Shown piece after piece: positions 1 to 10,415 of a stretch of DNA of 64,000 nt (within the stretch, counting starts at the first letter, position 1; every line of letters begins with the position of its first letter). Source of the DNA: Utricularia gibba (Eukaryota > Streptophyta > Magnoliopsida > Lamiales > Lentibulariaceae); NCBI GenBank assembly GCA_002189035.1, contig NEEC01000013.1:2232001-2296000 (forward strand). The letters run 5' to 3'. The notes below the pieces were generated by a model. It did no database searches and had not been told where the DNA came from. It saw only the letters and a list, made by a program, of their open reading frames with translations. A program made the translations under genes and the position numbers.

Positions 1-106
1 GGATCAACAAATGGGCACACTGATCCCTGTACGCAAGAGGCACCTTCTCCTCCACCATCTCTTCTTGCGTGGCTATCATCGTCTTCGACGAGCCCGGAAC
101 CTCCAT
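1..106 (-). CDS. NDUFB7: NADH dehydrogenase 1 beta subcomplex subunit 7 (complex I B18), 5' part
   Basis: The reverse strand opens with ATG at 106-104 and reads 35 codons to the window edge. The peptide starts MEVPGSSKTMIATQEEMVEE and includes PLAYRDQCAHLL, which matches the N-terminus of plant NDUFB7 as I remember it. NDUFB7 is an accessory subunit of mitochondrial complex I on the intermembrane-space side, held by disulphides of a CHCH (twin CX9C) fold. Only the Cys in DQCAHLL is visible here; the remaining cysteines lie outside the window. The gene is divergent from NMT1. The call rests on about one third of a ~100-residue protein, but the match is specific. Confidence 0.85.
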   Translation of the reverse strand, partial: MEVPGSSKTMIATQEEMVEEKVPLAYRDQCAHLLI

Positions 107-1740
107 CGTCCCTCTGCAAAACCAATTCCCAATTTTCAGAACGATATATAAATATTCATTGAGCCCGTTCTGGTAGAAAACTCAGCCCATAGTATCTGAA
201 ACGTGCCTTGCCGGCGGCCCGCACATTTGCTGAGCCGCTCGTCCGGGCGTTCGCCGTGACAGGGTAGAGGTGGGCGAAGGTCGGCCCATCACGTGAGCTC
301 AATCCGGCCCAGAAGGTGAAAAAGCACGGCGGAGAAACACGTGGACATCGGACCAATCTGTCCGTCCAAGAAGTTTAGGACATGTTTTAAATTATTTGAA
401 TTTAGTTAAATTATTAAATAAATATTAATATATGATACCTTTAAAATGATCTGAATAAATTTTTATACTATGATACAAATAGTTTGAACTCTTTATATAT
501 ATCATTATTTGAATAAAATCAATTGGTGAAATTATATTCATATTGTAGATGCTCATTTTTATATTAGTTTTCAAAATTAAATACAATTTGCAATTTGCAT
601 AGTCCTTTTTTTTTTTCCTTCAATGGACTGACTACATAGCGTAGGGCTGGATGCGGGTGACCACCTTTCGGTGTTCTCGATCGCTGATTGATTGAGAAAT
701 ATTCTTTCAGCCGGGATAGTTTGGGGGAGCGTTGTGCTTGGCGTCATTTTTTCAGCGATTTTTTCAACCCGCCTGAGGTATACTGTGCTGAAGACTTTAT
801 CTGATTCTTCTCGAATGCAAATATACAGCTCGATGGAGGATCTCCTTTTAATTTGCTGTGTGTTGGCTTTGTTGTTCGGTAGTTCAATTTACGGGTTTGC
901 GTTATGTGCTTGTTTTATGTTAGGCTTTTTTTTTTTTTTTTTTTGGTTTTCAATCTAGTTTTTATGGTGGTTCTTCTCACGGAACGTTTCCCACCGTGTT
1001 AACAGTTGCTTTGTCAAATTCTAAGAGAACTTTCGCGTTAAGATTTGATTCTGTTTTTGGAATTTGACACGGTTGTGTTCTAAATTTGTTCTTTTGTCCA
1101 GTTTTTTTCTGTTGAGTGAAGGTGGAACTGGAAGAGGATCCAAAGGATTCCCAGAGAGTGCTTATCTGGGAGCGAAATTTCTGGTGCTTTTGAAGCTCTT
1201 TTTTTTAAAAAAAAATCAATCATAGTTTGAATAGAATGAGTATCTCTTTGTTTAAAAATAAAAATGACTAGCTTTCTTGCCTTGACATTTTCTTGATTGA
1301 AATCCATAACCTCACTGTGCTCGTCAATAGTTTGTGGGTCTGTTTTAGGTTATTGAAATCATTGCACACATTTGCTCCTTAAGCTACTCTCATGTTTCTC
1401 TGTTCATTTCTTTTGGGTTTACATCTTTCTTTTGAACAATTTCCTCAAACTGCTTATCAGATTCTTGCGGTTCATATTTGTTTTTCCAGTCTCTTGTGGA
1501 ATACACACCAGTTCTTCTAGGTAACATGATAGCATATTAACAATTTTGTAGACTTCGAGGATGCTGGTATTCTCATTATTTTGCAAGATTCTTGCTTTGT
1601 CCTGATCTGGGTACTAGATTCCTTAGTGCTGTGCTACAACTGTCTGAATTTTCTGTTAATTGTTAAAAATTTGAATACATTTTGTGCTGATATTTGGCTT
1701 TAACTGTTTTTCTTATTATCTAGACCGGTTTTGTGAGTAA
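107..1740. other. NDUFB7/NMT1 divergent intergenic region and NMT1 leader intron
   Basis: No protein-coding gene is seen. Around 165-315 there are several GGCCCA/AGCCCA (site II type) motifs, typical of plant housekeeping promoters. 360-600 is AT-rich. A leader intron probably ends at the TAG at 1721-1723, just 17 bases before the NMT1 ATG. A T-run of about 19 bases lies at 926-944. Open frames at 156-356 (-) and 692-958 (+) have no recognisable product. Confidence 0.5.
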
Positions 1741-3039
1741 ATGGCTGGAGAGGATGAACGGAGTAGCAGTAATGATGCCTTGGATGATGATAATGTAGTG
1801 TCAGAACTCAAGAATGACATATCAATTGATGCCTTGGCGAAGAAGGCTCAAGAGTCTCTGTCTATGGCAAAGAGGCACAAGTTTTGGGAAACCCAACCTG
1901 TTGGCCAGTTCAAGGATCTGGGTGACACGAGTCTGCCTGAAGGTCCCATAGAACAGCCAATACCTTTATCTGAAGTCAAGCAGGAACCCTATAATCTCCC
2001 AGCTCCTTATGAGTGGATCACATGCGATATCGACTCCGAAGAAATGTGTGCAGAGGTGTACAATCTTTTGACTAATAACTATGTTGAAGATGATGAAAAC
2101 ATGTTTCGGTTCAACTACTCAAAAGAATTTCTTCGCTGGGCACTTAGGCCCCCTGGCTATCACAGGAGCTGGCATATTGGAGTGAGGGCAAAAGCTTCAA
2201 AGAAATTAGTTGCATTCATCACTGGTGTTCCTGCAAGACTCAGGGTTCACAATGAGATCGTGATGATGGCAGAGGTGAACTTTCTTTGTGTTCATAAGAA
2301 ACTCCGATCAAAAAGACTTGCTCCCGTCATGATAAAAGAAGTTACCCGGAGAGTTCACCTGGAAAATATCTGGCAGGCAGCTTACACTGCCGGCGTTGTC
2401 CTTCCTACTCCCATAACAACTTGTCAGTATTGGCACAGATCCTTGAACCCAAAGAAGCTAATCGATGTTGGGTTTTCCAGGCTTGGTGCAAGGATGACGA
2501 TGAGCCGGACTATAAAGCTCTACAAACTCCCGGAGCAGCCAGTTACCCCAGGGTTCAGAAAGATGGAAATACATGATGTTCCTGCTGTTACTCGCTTGCT
2601 GAGGAATTACCTGAAGCAGTTCATCGTGGTTCCTGATTTCTCTGAGGATGATGTTGAGCACTGGCTACTTCCCAAGGCAGACGTGGTCGACAGTTTCCTG
2701 GTTCAAAGCCCTGAAACTCATGAAATCACTGATTTCTGCAGCTTCTACACCCTCCCATCATCTGTACTTGGAAACCATACTCATTCTGTTCTGAAGGCAG
2801 CCTATTCCTACTACAACGTATCAACCAAGACCCCTCTTCTCCAGCTGATGAACGATGCTCTGATCGTCGCTAAGAAGATGGATTTCGACGTTTTTAATGC
2901 ACTTGATGTTATGCACAACGAATCCTTCCTGAAGGAGTTGAAGTTTGGACCAGGGGATGGGAAGCTCCACTACTATCTCTATAACTTCAGACTGAAGCAC
3001 GCGTTGAGGCCGTCGGAGCTTGGGCTGGTGCTTCTGTAG
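1741..3039 (+). CDS. NMT1: Glycylpeptide N-tetradecanoyltransferase 1 (N-myristoyltransferase)
   Basis: A single uninterrupted 432-codon frame. The enzyme transfers myristate from myristoyl-CoA to the N-terminal Gly of proteins at cytosolic ribosomes. Visible family marks are HKFWETQPVGQ (residues 46-56), the acyl-CoA-binding stretch FLCVHKKLRSKRLAP (about 181-195), TAGVVLPTPI, and the C-terminal LGLVLL, whose terminal carboxylate is the catalytic base in this family. Length is essentially that of Arabidopsis NMT1 (434 aa). The ATG at 1741 is preceded by an in-frame TAA and follows a likely leader-intron acceptor, so the start is well supported. The acidic, Ser-rich first 40 residues are the usual variable region. 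No lesions were seen. Confidence 0.97.
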   Translation: MAGEDERSSSNDALDDDNVVSELKNDISIDALAKKAQESLSMAKRHKFWETQPVGQFKDLGDTSLPEGPIEQPIPLSEVKQEPYNLPAPYEWITCDIDSEEMCAEVYNLLTNNYVEDDENMFRFNYSKEFLRWALRPPGYHRSWHIGVRAKASKKLVAFITGVPARLRVHNEIVMMAEVNFLCVHKKLRSKRLAPVMIKEVTRRVHLENIWQAAYTAGVVLPTPITTCQYWHRSLNPKKLIDVGFSRLGARMTMSRTIKLYKLPEQPVTPGFRKMEIHDVPAVTRLLRNYLKQFIVVPDFSEDDVEHWLLPKADVVDSFLVQSPETHEITDFCSFYTLPSSVLGNHTHSVLKAAYSYYNVSTKTPLLQLMNDALIVAKKMDFDVFNALDVMHNESFLKELKFGPGDGKLHYYLYNFRLKHALRPSELGLVLL

Positions 3040-3409
3040 ACGGAGTTTCCACCTCCGTCTCATACCCTAACACTTCTCCCTTCTGCATTGCCTGCACTTG
3101 CGTGCTTTTGAACCTCTCATTTCTCCGTACTGTGCTCAGCTTATTGTAATTTTAGTGATAAATTGATTAAAAATTAATATAAAAAGATAGATTTTATTTG
3201 AAATAGTTTTTTTAAAAATAAATTAATGCAAAGCTGTTTTTTCCCAAAATTTTGATTTAAAAAAAAACATAAATTTAAAAATGTTTTGTATTTTATTTCA
3301 TGCATTTACTGAAAATTCATTGTTAATTAATTGTAGCAAGAAACCAAGAAAGCCCTAAAAAATCAGCTACGTAATTGAATTGCCTGTGGAGTCGTTCTGT
3401 TTTGGTGGA
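3040..3409. other. NMT1 3' UTR / ATG12 upstream region
   Basis: Pyrimidine-rich 3' UTR to about 3160, then AT-rich sequence up to the ATG12 start. No other gene seen. Confidence 0.5.
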
Positions 3410-4322
3410 ATGGCTTCGGAAACACAGAAAGGTTTGTCGTTCAATCGCTGGATTCTTTTTCAGTTTTTTCATTCCTCGCGATACCTAGACCAGATTCACT
3501 TTAATGCGATATCAGCGTACCATTTTTCGATTTTGATGCAGTGGTGGTTCATCTCAGAGCTACCGGCGATGCTCCGATTCTGAAACAAGCGAAATTCAAG
3601 GTTTTAATTGCGTTTTCTTTTTTATTTTCAGTTTATGTAATCTGACTGGACGGATTGCCTTCCGATTAGCGCCACCGTTTAAAAAGAAAAGAGACTATTA
3701 CAACTGCATGCTTGTTCTTTGAACGCCTTCAGCTTCCTTGAATCCGTTTAGTCAACATGGTGTTCATGGTTGGCGGGTTAGACTAGTTACTGTGGTAATT
3801 CGGTGCAACTTCTATGACTCTGTGATTTTTTTCGATCTCCAAAGTAACGTAGTTACAGAGTTCATTAGGGTGTGGATTCTTGAGAAGTGAGATGCTGAAT
3901 ACGCCCATATTTTTTGTCATCAAGGCTGTACTAATAGTTAGCTTTTTTTTTTTCTGATGTGCTGCAGATTGGTGGCTCGGACAAGTTCGCTAAAGTGATA
4001 GATTTTCTTCGGCGTCAGCTTCACAAAGAAACGTTGGTAGGGGCATACCTTTATATGCGTTATGATTCATTCTCTCGCATTCATGGCTTCAAATTATGCT
4101 GTCCTCTTTCAGTTTGTTTATGTGAACAGCTCTTTTTCACCAAGTCCTGATGAGCTAGTCATAGATTTGTACAATGTAAGCATCCACATTTTGTTTAGAG
4201 TTCATTGTCTGTAGATGAAAATTAGCGGCTTCTCGTTAATCCTGCATCTCGGTGCACTTCAGAACTTTGGCATTGATGGGAAACTGTTGGTGAACTACGC
4301 ATGCTCCATGGCCTGGGGATAA
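3410..4322 (+). CDS. ATG12: Ubiquitin-like autophagy protein ATG12
   Basis: Five small exons at 3410-3431, 3542-3600, 3968-4036, 4113-4175 and 4263-4322 join in frame to 90 residues. All introns are GT-AG. ATG12 is a ubiquitin-fold modifier conjugated to ATG5; the conjugate acts as E3 for ATG8 lipidation during autophagosome formation. The product has [44 protein letters not shown] and the C-terminal NYACSMAWG; the terminal Gly is the residue activated by ATG7 and passed to ATG10. Length and end match plant ATG12. The upstream in-frame extension from 3380 begins with TTG, so ATG 3410 is preferred. Confidence 0.96.
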
Positions 4323-5088
4323 CTTCTTCCACATCCATTCTTCTCCGTGCAAAGAGGTGTGTTTATACATTATCTGAACCCTCTTCCGTATGCGGTTTTA
4401 TTCGTCGTTTTCGACTAATGGTTTGACTATGCGATGGGTTTTGATAAATCAGTAAGAGGTTGGTATGTGCATGATACATGTTGCATGTACATTCTATCTC
4501 CCAGGAACAGTCTGCAGATCGTAGCACACAGCTCCTCTGTTCATATCATTTTGTGAGCTGATGTGCAGACAGGTCACCGGTTTTGCATGTGGCTTAACAC
4601 ATTCTTTACTGTCTGTCACAAGATTCAATGAGAGCTATGCCAACCATCAATGGACGTCTTGTCTAATTTTGGAGGTACTTTGATCATTTGACTCGTGACC
4701 AGACATTAACTAGAATAACCGTCGAAGTTGGGGCCCTTCTTGTCGCTCTGTTGGGTCTCCTCCAATTCTCTCTGTTTCCGATCTCCATACCAATGCCTGA
4801 GAATTGGAGGATCGATGGCGTCCAAACACAGAGATTGTTGATCGAAAATGGCCGGAGATCGTTGATTGAAAATGGTGATTCCTGTCTTGTGAGTCCGATG
4901 CTCAGAGGTGTAATTGACGGAGGATTGTGGTACAAGATCTGGATTCTGGTTTGGTTTTTGAGGCGATCAGATTGCTGCTGCTGCATCTTGAGGTGAAACC
5001 AGATGCCTAAAGGGGCACAAGAAGAGGAAGTGTAATTGCTCTTGAGAAGGAAGCGAGTGGGGTTCGGATGTGATTTGAATTGATTTGC
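4323..5088. other. ATG12 3' UTR and leader of the proline-rich gene
   Basis: No recognised gene. Overlapping open frames on both strands at 4684-4996 have no family features; the region most likely holds the ATG12 3' end and the promoter/leader of the next gene. Confidence 0.45.
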
Positions 5089-5480
5089 ATGGGATCGCCA
5101 TTGTTTTCTTTCTTCATCCTTGTCTTCTTATCTCTCGTTTCTCTGATGGTTGATTCCCAACATGTAAATCCGCCACCGACATTTTCCTCCCTGCCACCGC
5201 CTCCTCCACCTTCTTCACCCCGCCACCGCCTCCTCCTCCTCCTCCTCCCCCCCCCCCCCCCACCACCGCCTCCTGCTCCTCCTCTGCGTCCCCCCCACGG
5301 CCGAGGAGGCATCCCCCTCCGCAACTCGCTCTGAATCCTCCTCCCCCAGTAAAGGAGAAACTCAACACGGGGAAGAAAGTCGGGCTGATGTTTATCGGAT
5401 TTGCAGGGGTTATGCAAATCAGCGTGGTCACCTTTTTGCTCATAAGAAGAAAGCAACTTCACGATGAAGAAGGTTTTTGA
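5089..5480 (+). CDS. Proline-rich, single-pass membrane protein (frame broken in a poly-C run)
   Basis: From ATG 5089 the frame encodes a hydrophobic signal-like start (MGSPLFSFFILVFLSLVSLM) and a Pro-rich segment, then stops at 5332-5334. In the frame that ends at TGA 5478-5480 the sequence continues as LNPPPPVKEKLNTGKK, a membrane helix (VGLMFIGFAGVMQISVVTFL) and a basic tail LIRRKQLHDEE. This resembles plant small proline-rich proteins with a signal peptide, a Pro-rich ectodomain and a C-terminal helix followed by RRKQL. The two halves would join if the 15-base C run at 5247-5261 had one more C (or two fewer). I therefore treat it as one gene with a homopolymer length error or indel. Function unknown; cell-surface location inferred. 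Confidence 0.6.
5247..5261 (+). repeat. C homopolymer (15) where the reading frame breaks
   Basis: Uninterrupted C run inside the proline codons of the gene at 5089-5480; the upstream and downstream frames differ by one base across it. Confidence 0.9.
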
Positions 5481-6001
5481 GTACTGAGAGAACGAACTGG
5501 GTACCCTCTCCTAGCTTCCTCTTCATTCCTCACTCCCGACTTGCTAACAACACCAAAAAGTGCTGCTCCGATTTGAGTGTGCGGCTCCATTCCTTGAAGC
5601 TCTCTTGTTGGCCGCGCCCTTCTTCCGCATAGGTCGAATCATCGATTACACAGTAGCGCTTGTTAACCATTCCAAGCATGTCTCGGCACTCTCAAGTCTA
5701 CAACCCTTCAACTGAAGAAGAAGTCAACTTCATTTTCTTTGCAACATGTAGAAAAAATCTTCGTGATTTGAAAGACGGACTAACCGTAATTGTGTAGTGA
5801 AATCTCCATTATTCTTTTCAAATCTATACAATCCCGTAGAGTAGAAGTCAACATTAAACAGTGAAGAACAGGCCACAGACTGAAATCGTTAACCAGTCGC
5901 GGAATTAGGTTCTCTATGTACAAACTTCACCGCAGACACCACCACGGAAATCGAGTTTCGTCAACCAGATCCAGATTTCAGTCCGCCTCCCCATTGCAGA
6001 A
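5481..6001. other. Convergent 3' flanks, no gene seen
   Basis: Lies between the 3' end of the plus-strand proline-rich gene and the 3' end of the minus-strand small membrane protein. No supported ORF or RNA gene. Confidence 0.45.
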
Positions 6002-6220
6002 TCAAAATCTGGAGAAGAGTCTGGCGTAAGCGTACCTCAAGCGTGGATACATCCTCCCTGCCTGCGCGCTACTCTCCTTCCAGATCATCTCCATCGTCTC
6101 CATGAACGGATTCAAGCTTCGGATCGGAGGGATGTAGAGCGTCAACGGAACCGCAGAAAAGGCAACCGCGAAGAACAGCTCTATCACCATTTCTGTGCCC
6201 TGGAATCCGTGGTTGTTCAT
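6002..6220 (-). CDS. Small conserved plant membrane protein (72 aa), function unknown
   Basis: A single-exon 72-codon frame from ATG 6220-6218 to TGA 6004-6002. The product has an amphipathic N-terminus, a hydrophobic helix (ELFFAVAFSAVPLTLYIPP), the stretch RSLNPFMETME and a basic tail rich in Arg and Tyr. I recall a family of about 70-80 residue plant proteins with the same order (ELFFxVAFSAxPLTLYxPPxRSLN, VETME, YPRxR), but I know no assigned role. The helix implies membrane association. An extra coding exon cannot be excluded. The pattern looks conserved rather than random, and the frame is GC-richer than its flanks. Confidence 0.65.
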   Translation of the reverse strand: MNNHGFQGTEMVIELFFAVAFSAVPLTLYIPPIRSLNPFMETMEMIWKESSAQAGRMYPRLRYAYARLFSRF

Positions 6221-7621
6221 TGAATTCGGTGGATGATTATAGGAAATAAAAAATGAACAGGATAACGAATAGAAGAGATAGGATAGGGGCGAGGCGCGCG
6301 TGAGCCAAAAAGAAGCGAAAGGCGAGTGGATGGACCCGGTCGTAGCTTTTACCTCAATTCATCCGGATGAAACTGAATCTATTCAACAGTATGTTAACTA
6401 TTTAATTGAAATTTATTAGTTTTAAATGTTTTAAAAGGCTAAATCTATTTTTCAGTTTAATCATAATTTTGGGTTAATTTTTTTATAATAAATTAAACTG
6501 AATATTTCAAAATATTATTTAAATATATTAAATCTATTTTCTGTTTAAACATGTGTTTGAGTTAAACCGAATCTAAATTCATGTTAAACCTAAAATACAA
6601 CATCTTTAAGATAGTAAATAGAATAATAAAAAAGGTTAATAATATATTAGAATGGTATTACTAAAGTGGAATATAATTAAAGTTAAACATTATTTTTAAT
6701 TGTAAGATATATTTCATATAATGTTGTAGTAATATATTTATAAAATTTTATTAAATCAAATAATTTTCCTCATTTAAATCAAATTCCTGACATTGAGAAA
6801 TACAGGAATGCAACTTGTATTTCGAAAATAGTCAATTTATATTACGTTTTTTCATAATGTGAGATATTGCTGTAATTTCAAATTGTATTTAGCATTTTAT
6901 CTTTAAATTCATATATGTAATTTGATTTAAAATTATAAATGTATGTTATAATATATTTTAAAAATATCAAATTAAAATAATTTTTAAAATTACAAATGTA
7001 TGTTATAATGAATTAAAAAATAATTTTAAATATTAAAAGTGCGAAGAAAATCGCAAGAGAAATTAAAATTTGACGATATTTAATATTATTCAAAATAGTA
7101 TATTTTGATATTATTTCCACTAAAAAGTAATACTTTTCGAAAAGTACGGATCTACAAGACTCTTTGGTATATACCATGGTTAACCGAGTCAGCTCGTTAG
7201 GCCCCACTGCCAGTCTAAACTGGGCCGGTTCGAGTTACTTTCTCTGGACCGGGCACGGTGAATATTGATATGAATATAATTACTGTTACTTTGACCCCGA
7301 GTAGCTCCCTTTACGTGGATCGCTGTAATTATTTTAATTCACGTGTCATATTTAAAAAATCCACACAGAATTTCAATGTTATATTCAATATTATTATTAT
7401 TATTTTAAATTGCCCCCTTGATATCTCGTTCCTTTTTCTTAGATTTTTTTTCGTTGATTTCACATTAAGCGAAATGGCTTTCTTACACGAAAAATAATAA
7501 AAATGTGAATTGAAATTATTATTTTTTTACATTTAATGTAATTTTTTTCTCTCTCTATATAGCGTGATTGAGAAGAGAGAGAAAGGGAGAGAAATCAGAG
7601 GTGTTGGTCGGCGAAGACAAG
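6221..7621. other. AT-rich intergenic region
   Basis: No gene recognised. 6360-7150 is very AT-rich. About 7190-7320 is more GC-rich, with TAGGCCCC and TGGGCC motifs. Open frames at 7013-7207 and 7258-7497 are low-complexity and unsupported. Confidence 0.5.
7556..7562 (+). promoter_or_regulatory. TATA-like element of first response-regulator-like gene
   Basis: TATATAG after a CT-rich stretch, about 60 bases before the ATG at 7622. The tandem paralogue has a similar element at a similar distance (10346-10354). Confidence 0.45.
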
Positions 7622-9133
7622 ATGTGGGAGGGATGCGATTTTCGTTTGGATCCATGGGGAGCGTCGCCGGCGTATCCGGCAGTTGTGCACGGCGGCGTTC
7701 ATGTTCTGGTGGTGGATCACGACAAGGAGGGGCTTTGCTACACGACCAACATGCTGGTGCAGTGCGGGTATCAAGGTTGGGTTCGGTTGGGCTGGATGCA
7801 TGATCATTGAGTTTAATCAACGCTGCAATCCGATGGTGATTTTCATTTTTTTTTCTGTGTATGTGTGTTCAGTCACTCCGATAGAGTACGCTTCGCCGGC
7901 ACTGGGGCTGCTGTACAGTGGGGAGTCCAATTTCGATGCCGTGATCGCCCCCGACGTATCTCCAGATCCGAGTAACTCCATCCTGGTGCAGAACGCCGTC
8001 GCCATGGGGATCCCGGTGGCTCGTAAGTTCCCATCGGGATCGGAACCTGGGTGAGTGATTGACTGAAGTGGTGTGTGTATCTGTGTTGTGCAGTGATGAC
8101 GGTGGACGACAATCAAGGCGCCGTGGTGAAGGCTTTGGAGAGGGGAGCGTTTCTGTGCATGAAAAAGCCGGCCACGATGAAAGTGCTGGGCGTACTCTGG
8201 CAGCATGTGGTCAGGGAGAGGATGAGGACTCTGAGGGAACGGGACGCTATGATGGCGGCGACGGCGGATCTCCGGTTTGCGGAGGGCCCGAGTTCGGATT
8301 ACGCTCATAAGGTAAGTGGGAGAAAGAAGCACGGATATTATCAGCAGCAGCAGAGCACTAGCAACAATATCAGAAAAAAGATGTGTACCGATTGGACGGA
8401 GGAACTGCACGCCAAGTTCGTGGCGGCCTGCAATGAGTTCCCCGACGGAAGTACGTTCGCCGGAAACTAATTCCTTTTAACGTACTAAAATACCTACATC
8501 CCTTGTTCCTCTGATTGTTTTCTTTGATGATCATTCCTGAAGCAGAGTGCTTCCCCAAGGAAATCATGGAGAAGATGAAGGTGGAGGGGCTCACCAGAAT
8601 GCAAGTCGCCAGCCACCTACAGGTTTCCCTCAATTTCCGATATCTCATAATTGTTCGATTTCGACAAATTGGTCTGAGAATTACATTAAAATTATTAAAT
8701 CTCTGCGTAGAAATGCCGCAACGAGAACTGGAAGTCGCCGGACCAACGGAGGAACCAGGGCGCGAACTCGCCGTCGGGTTCGAATCCCGGTTCGAACCAA
8801 CCGCGACCGCGAAGGTTCGGCGCGAAGCCAGTGTTCAATAAGCACAACCCCAGCAGCCCGTCCATATCCAGCCGTACAGAGAATTGCAGCAGCACGCAGC
8901 CCCCTTCCTCCATCGCCGACTCCGGTGACCGGTCTCTGCCGCCAAACCGATCCCAAGACACGATCCACAACCCGCCGGCCCCGTACTCGAGGTATCCTCA
9001 GCAACCAGGTAATGAATACACTCCCGAATCACTTCATATTGCAGTTGAAAGTCAGCGTTGTTTCACTACAGATGGAGATGTAAAGCCGCCATTGACTTTG
9101 AGCTTTTTGCCTCCGGCCGAGAAAGAGAAGTAG
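7622..9133 (+). CDS. Divergent type-B response-regulator-like protein (pseudo-receiver + GARP/Myb domain), copy 1
   Basis: Exons 7622-7775, 7873-8022, 8094-8450, 8546-8622, 8711-9008 and probably 9072-9133 join in frame; the last intron would be only 63 bases and read-through is also open. The N-terminus MWEGCDFRLDPWGA precedes a receiver-like domain (HVLVVDHDKEG, LMTVDDN, RGAFLCMKKPAT, VLWQHVVRE). The phospho-Asp position reads VIAPDVSPDP: aligned to copy 2 it is Pro, so phosphotransfer is unlikely. The switch Lys (MKKP) is kept. A GARP domain follows (MCTDWTEELHAKFVAA, GLTRMQVASHLQKCR) with Met-Gln and Cys where type-B regulators normally have Glu-Asn and Tyr. Type-B regulators are nuclear cytokinin-response factors; here a phosphorylation-independent DNA-binding role is inferred. 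Tandem paralogue at 10416. Confidence 0.85.
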
Positions 9134-10415
9134 CAGAACGCCGATGTGCGAGCCGCCCGTTTGCAGGCTCCGGTTACATATGATCCAGAAATATATGGGA
9201 TTTTTAGGGTTTATACATATAAATATATACTTATTAATTATGTTGCGTAGAAAACGTGCATATTTCGAAATATAATATATTTAATTAAATAAAAAATATT
9301 GGACTATGAAAATGCTCTATCATATCCGATCATGCCGCATGAAATTTCGGATTTTTTTTTGCTATAATAAATTACTGGGGCTTTTTTTTGAATGGCTTTT
9401 GCACGAAATAAATTAGCTTTTTTGAATTAATTTGGATCACTACCCTTATTTTGTTTATAATACTTATATGTGTAATTACTTTATTACCCTGCTGTATTTT
9501 TGTTTATTTTTACAGTAAAAAAATAAAAAATACCTAATTATAAGTATTTCAAATTTAGTTATTACATATTTTATAATTCTGAAAAACATTAAATAAATAA
9601 AATATACATTAGTATATATTAATAACTCATAATATATATTATTTAATTATAAAGATGAATATTCTATTTGTGTGAATTATTTATCATTTTTTCGATTCTA
9701 AATAGTCTAAAATACAATATAGTGATACGATTTTTTTATGATACCATGTAAATACGGCGCCATACTAAACATTCTCGTTTTGTTTTATCGTATTTTGGAT
9801 TAATTGAAATGATTATATTATACAATAATGTGTTAGTAACAGGATTAACTTTAAAAATACTTCATTCATATAATTTTGTATAAATATGATATAAAATGAT
9901 TAATAATTATTTTTTAAAAAAAGACCATATGCATCACATGTTTATTTAAACCCAGGGATGATTTATTATTATTCATATTCTAAAGCGGTAAAAACATCAT
10001 CAACATTCCTATTTATCCATTTGACTGAGCAAGTAAAAGCTTGCTATGAGCATAACAAATATGCTACTCGCAAAATGGGAGCAGTTACTGTGTATTTTGA
10101 CCACCAGAGGAAAGATTTTTACCGCCTGGGTGCAAATTATTACTGCAAATTACCAGTCAAACACACGAAATCTACTTGCAAATTGCAATGTTACGCTCTT
10201 GAAATTTATACAATAACATTACTTGCAATTACCCATTGTTATCCCACTTGCTTTTTTATTTTTATTTTTCCCATTTGATTAAAAATATATAGGAATAATA
10301 AATACTAATTGATTAAAAATATAATACAGGGGTTTGATTCTTCTTCTATATATGTATCGCGTACCGATGCGGGATTAGGAGGATTCGTTTAGAGAGAGCG
10401 GCAGCTGAGGAAGTG
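9134..10415. other. Spacer between tandem response-regulator-like genes
   Basis: AT-rich. An open frame at 9958-10278 (106 codons) resembles nothing I know and lacks codon structure. No transposon ends or other remnants that would explain the duplication are evident. Confidence 0.45.
10346..10354 (+). promoter_or_regulatory. TATA-like element of second response-regulator-like gene
   Basis: CTATATATG about 62-70 bases before ATG 10416, parallel to the element before copy 1. Confidence 0.45.

Noticed and set aside
156-356. 66-codon open frame on the minus strand between NDUFB7 and NMT1
   Set aside because: No recognisable domain; overlaps a promoter-like stretch with GGCCCA motifs.
692-958. 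Hydrophobic 88-codon frame upstream of NMT1
   Set aside because: Its end is made by a T homopolymer, it does not begin at an ATG, and it lies in the probable NMT1 leader/leader intron.
4684-4996. Mutually overlapping ~100-codon frames on both strands
   Set aside because: Frames on opposite strands of the same bases with no family features; the plus frame does not need an ATG start.
9958-10278. 106-codon frame between the two response-regulator-like genes
   Set aside because: Composition is unlike the neighbouring genes, no motif recognised, and part of it is repeated TTGCAAAT-like sequence.
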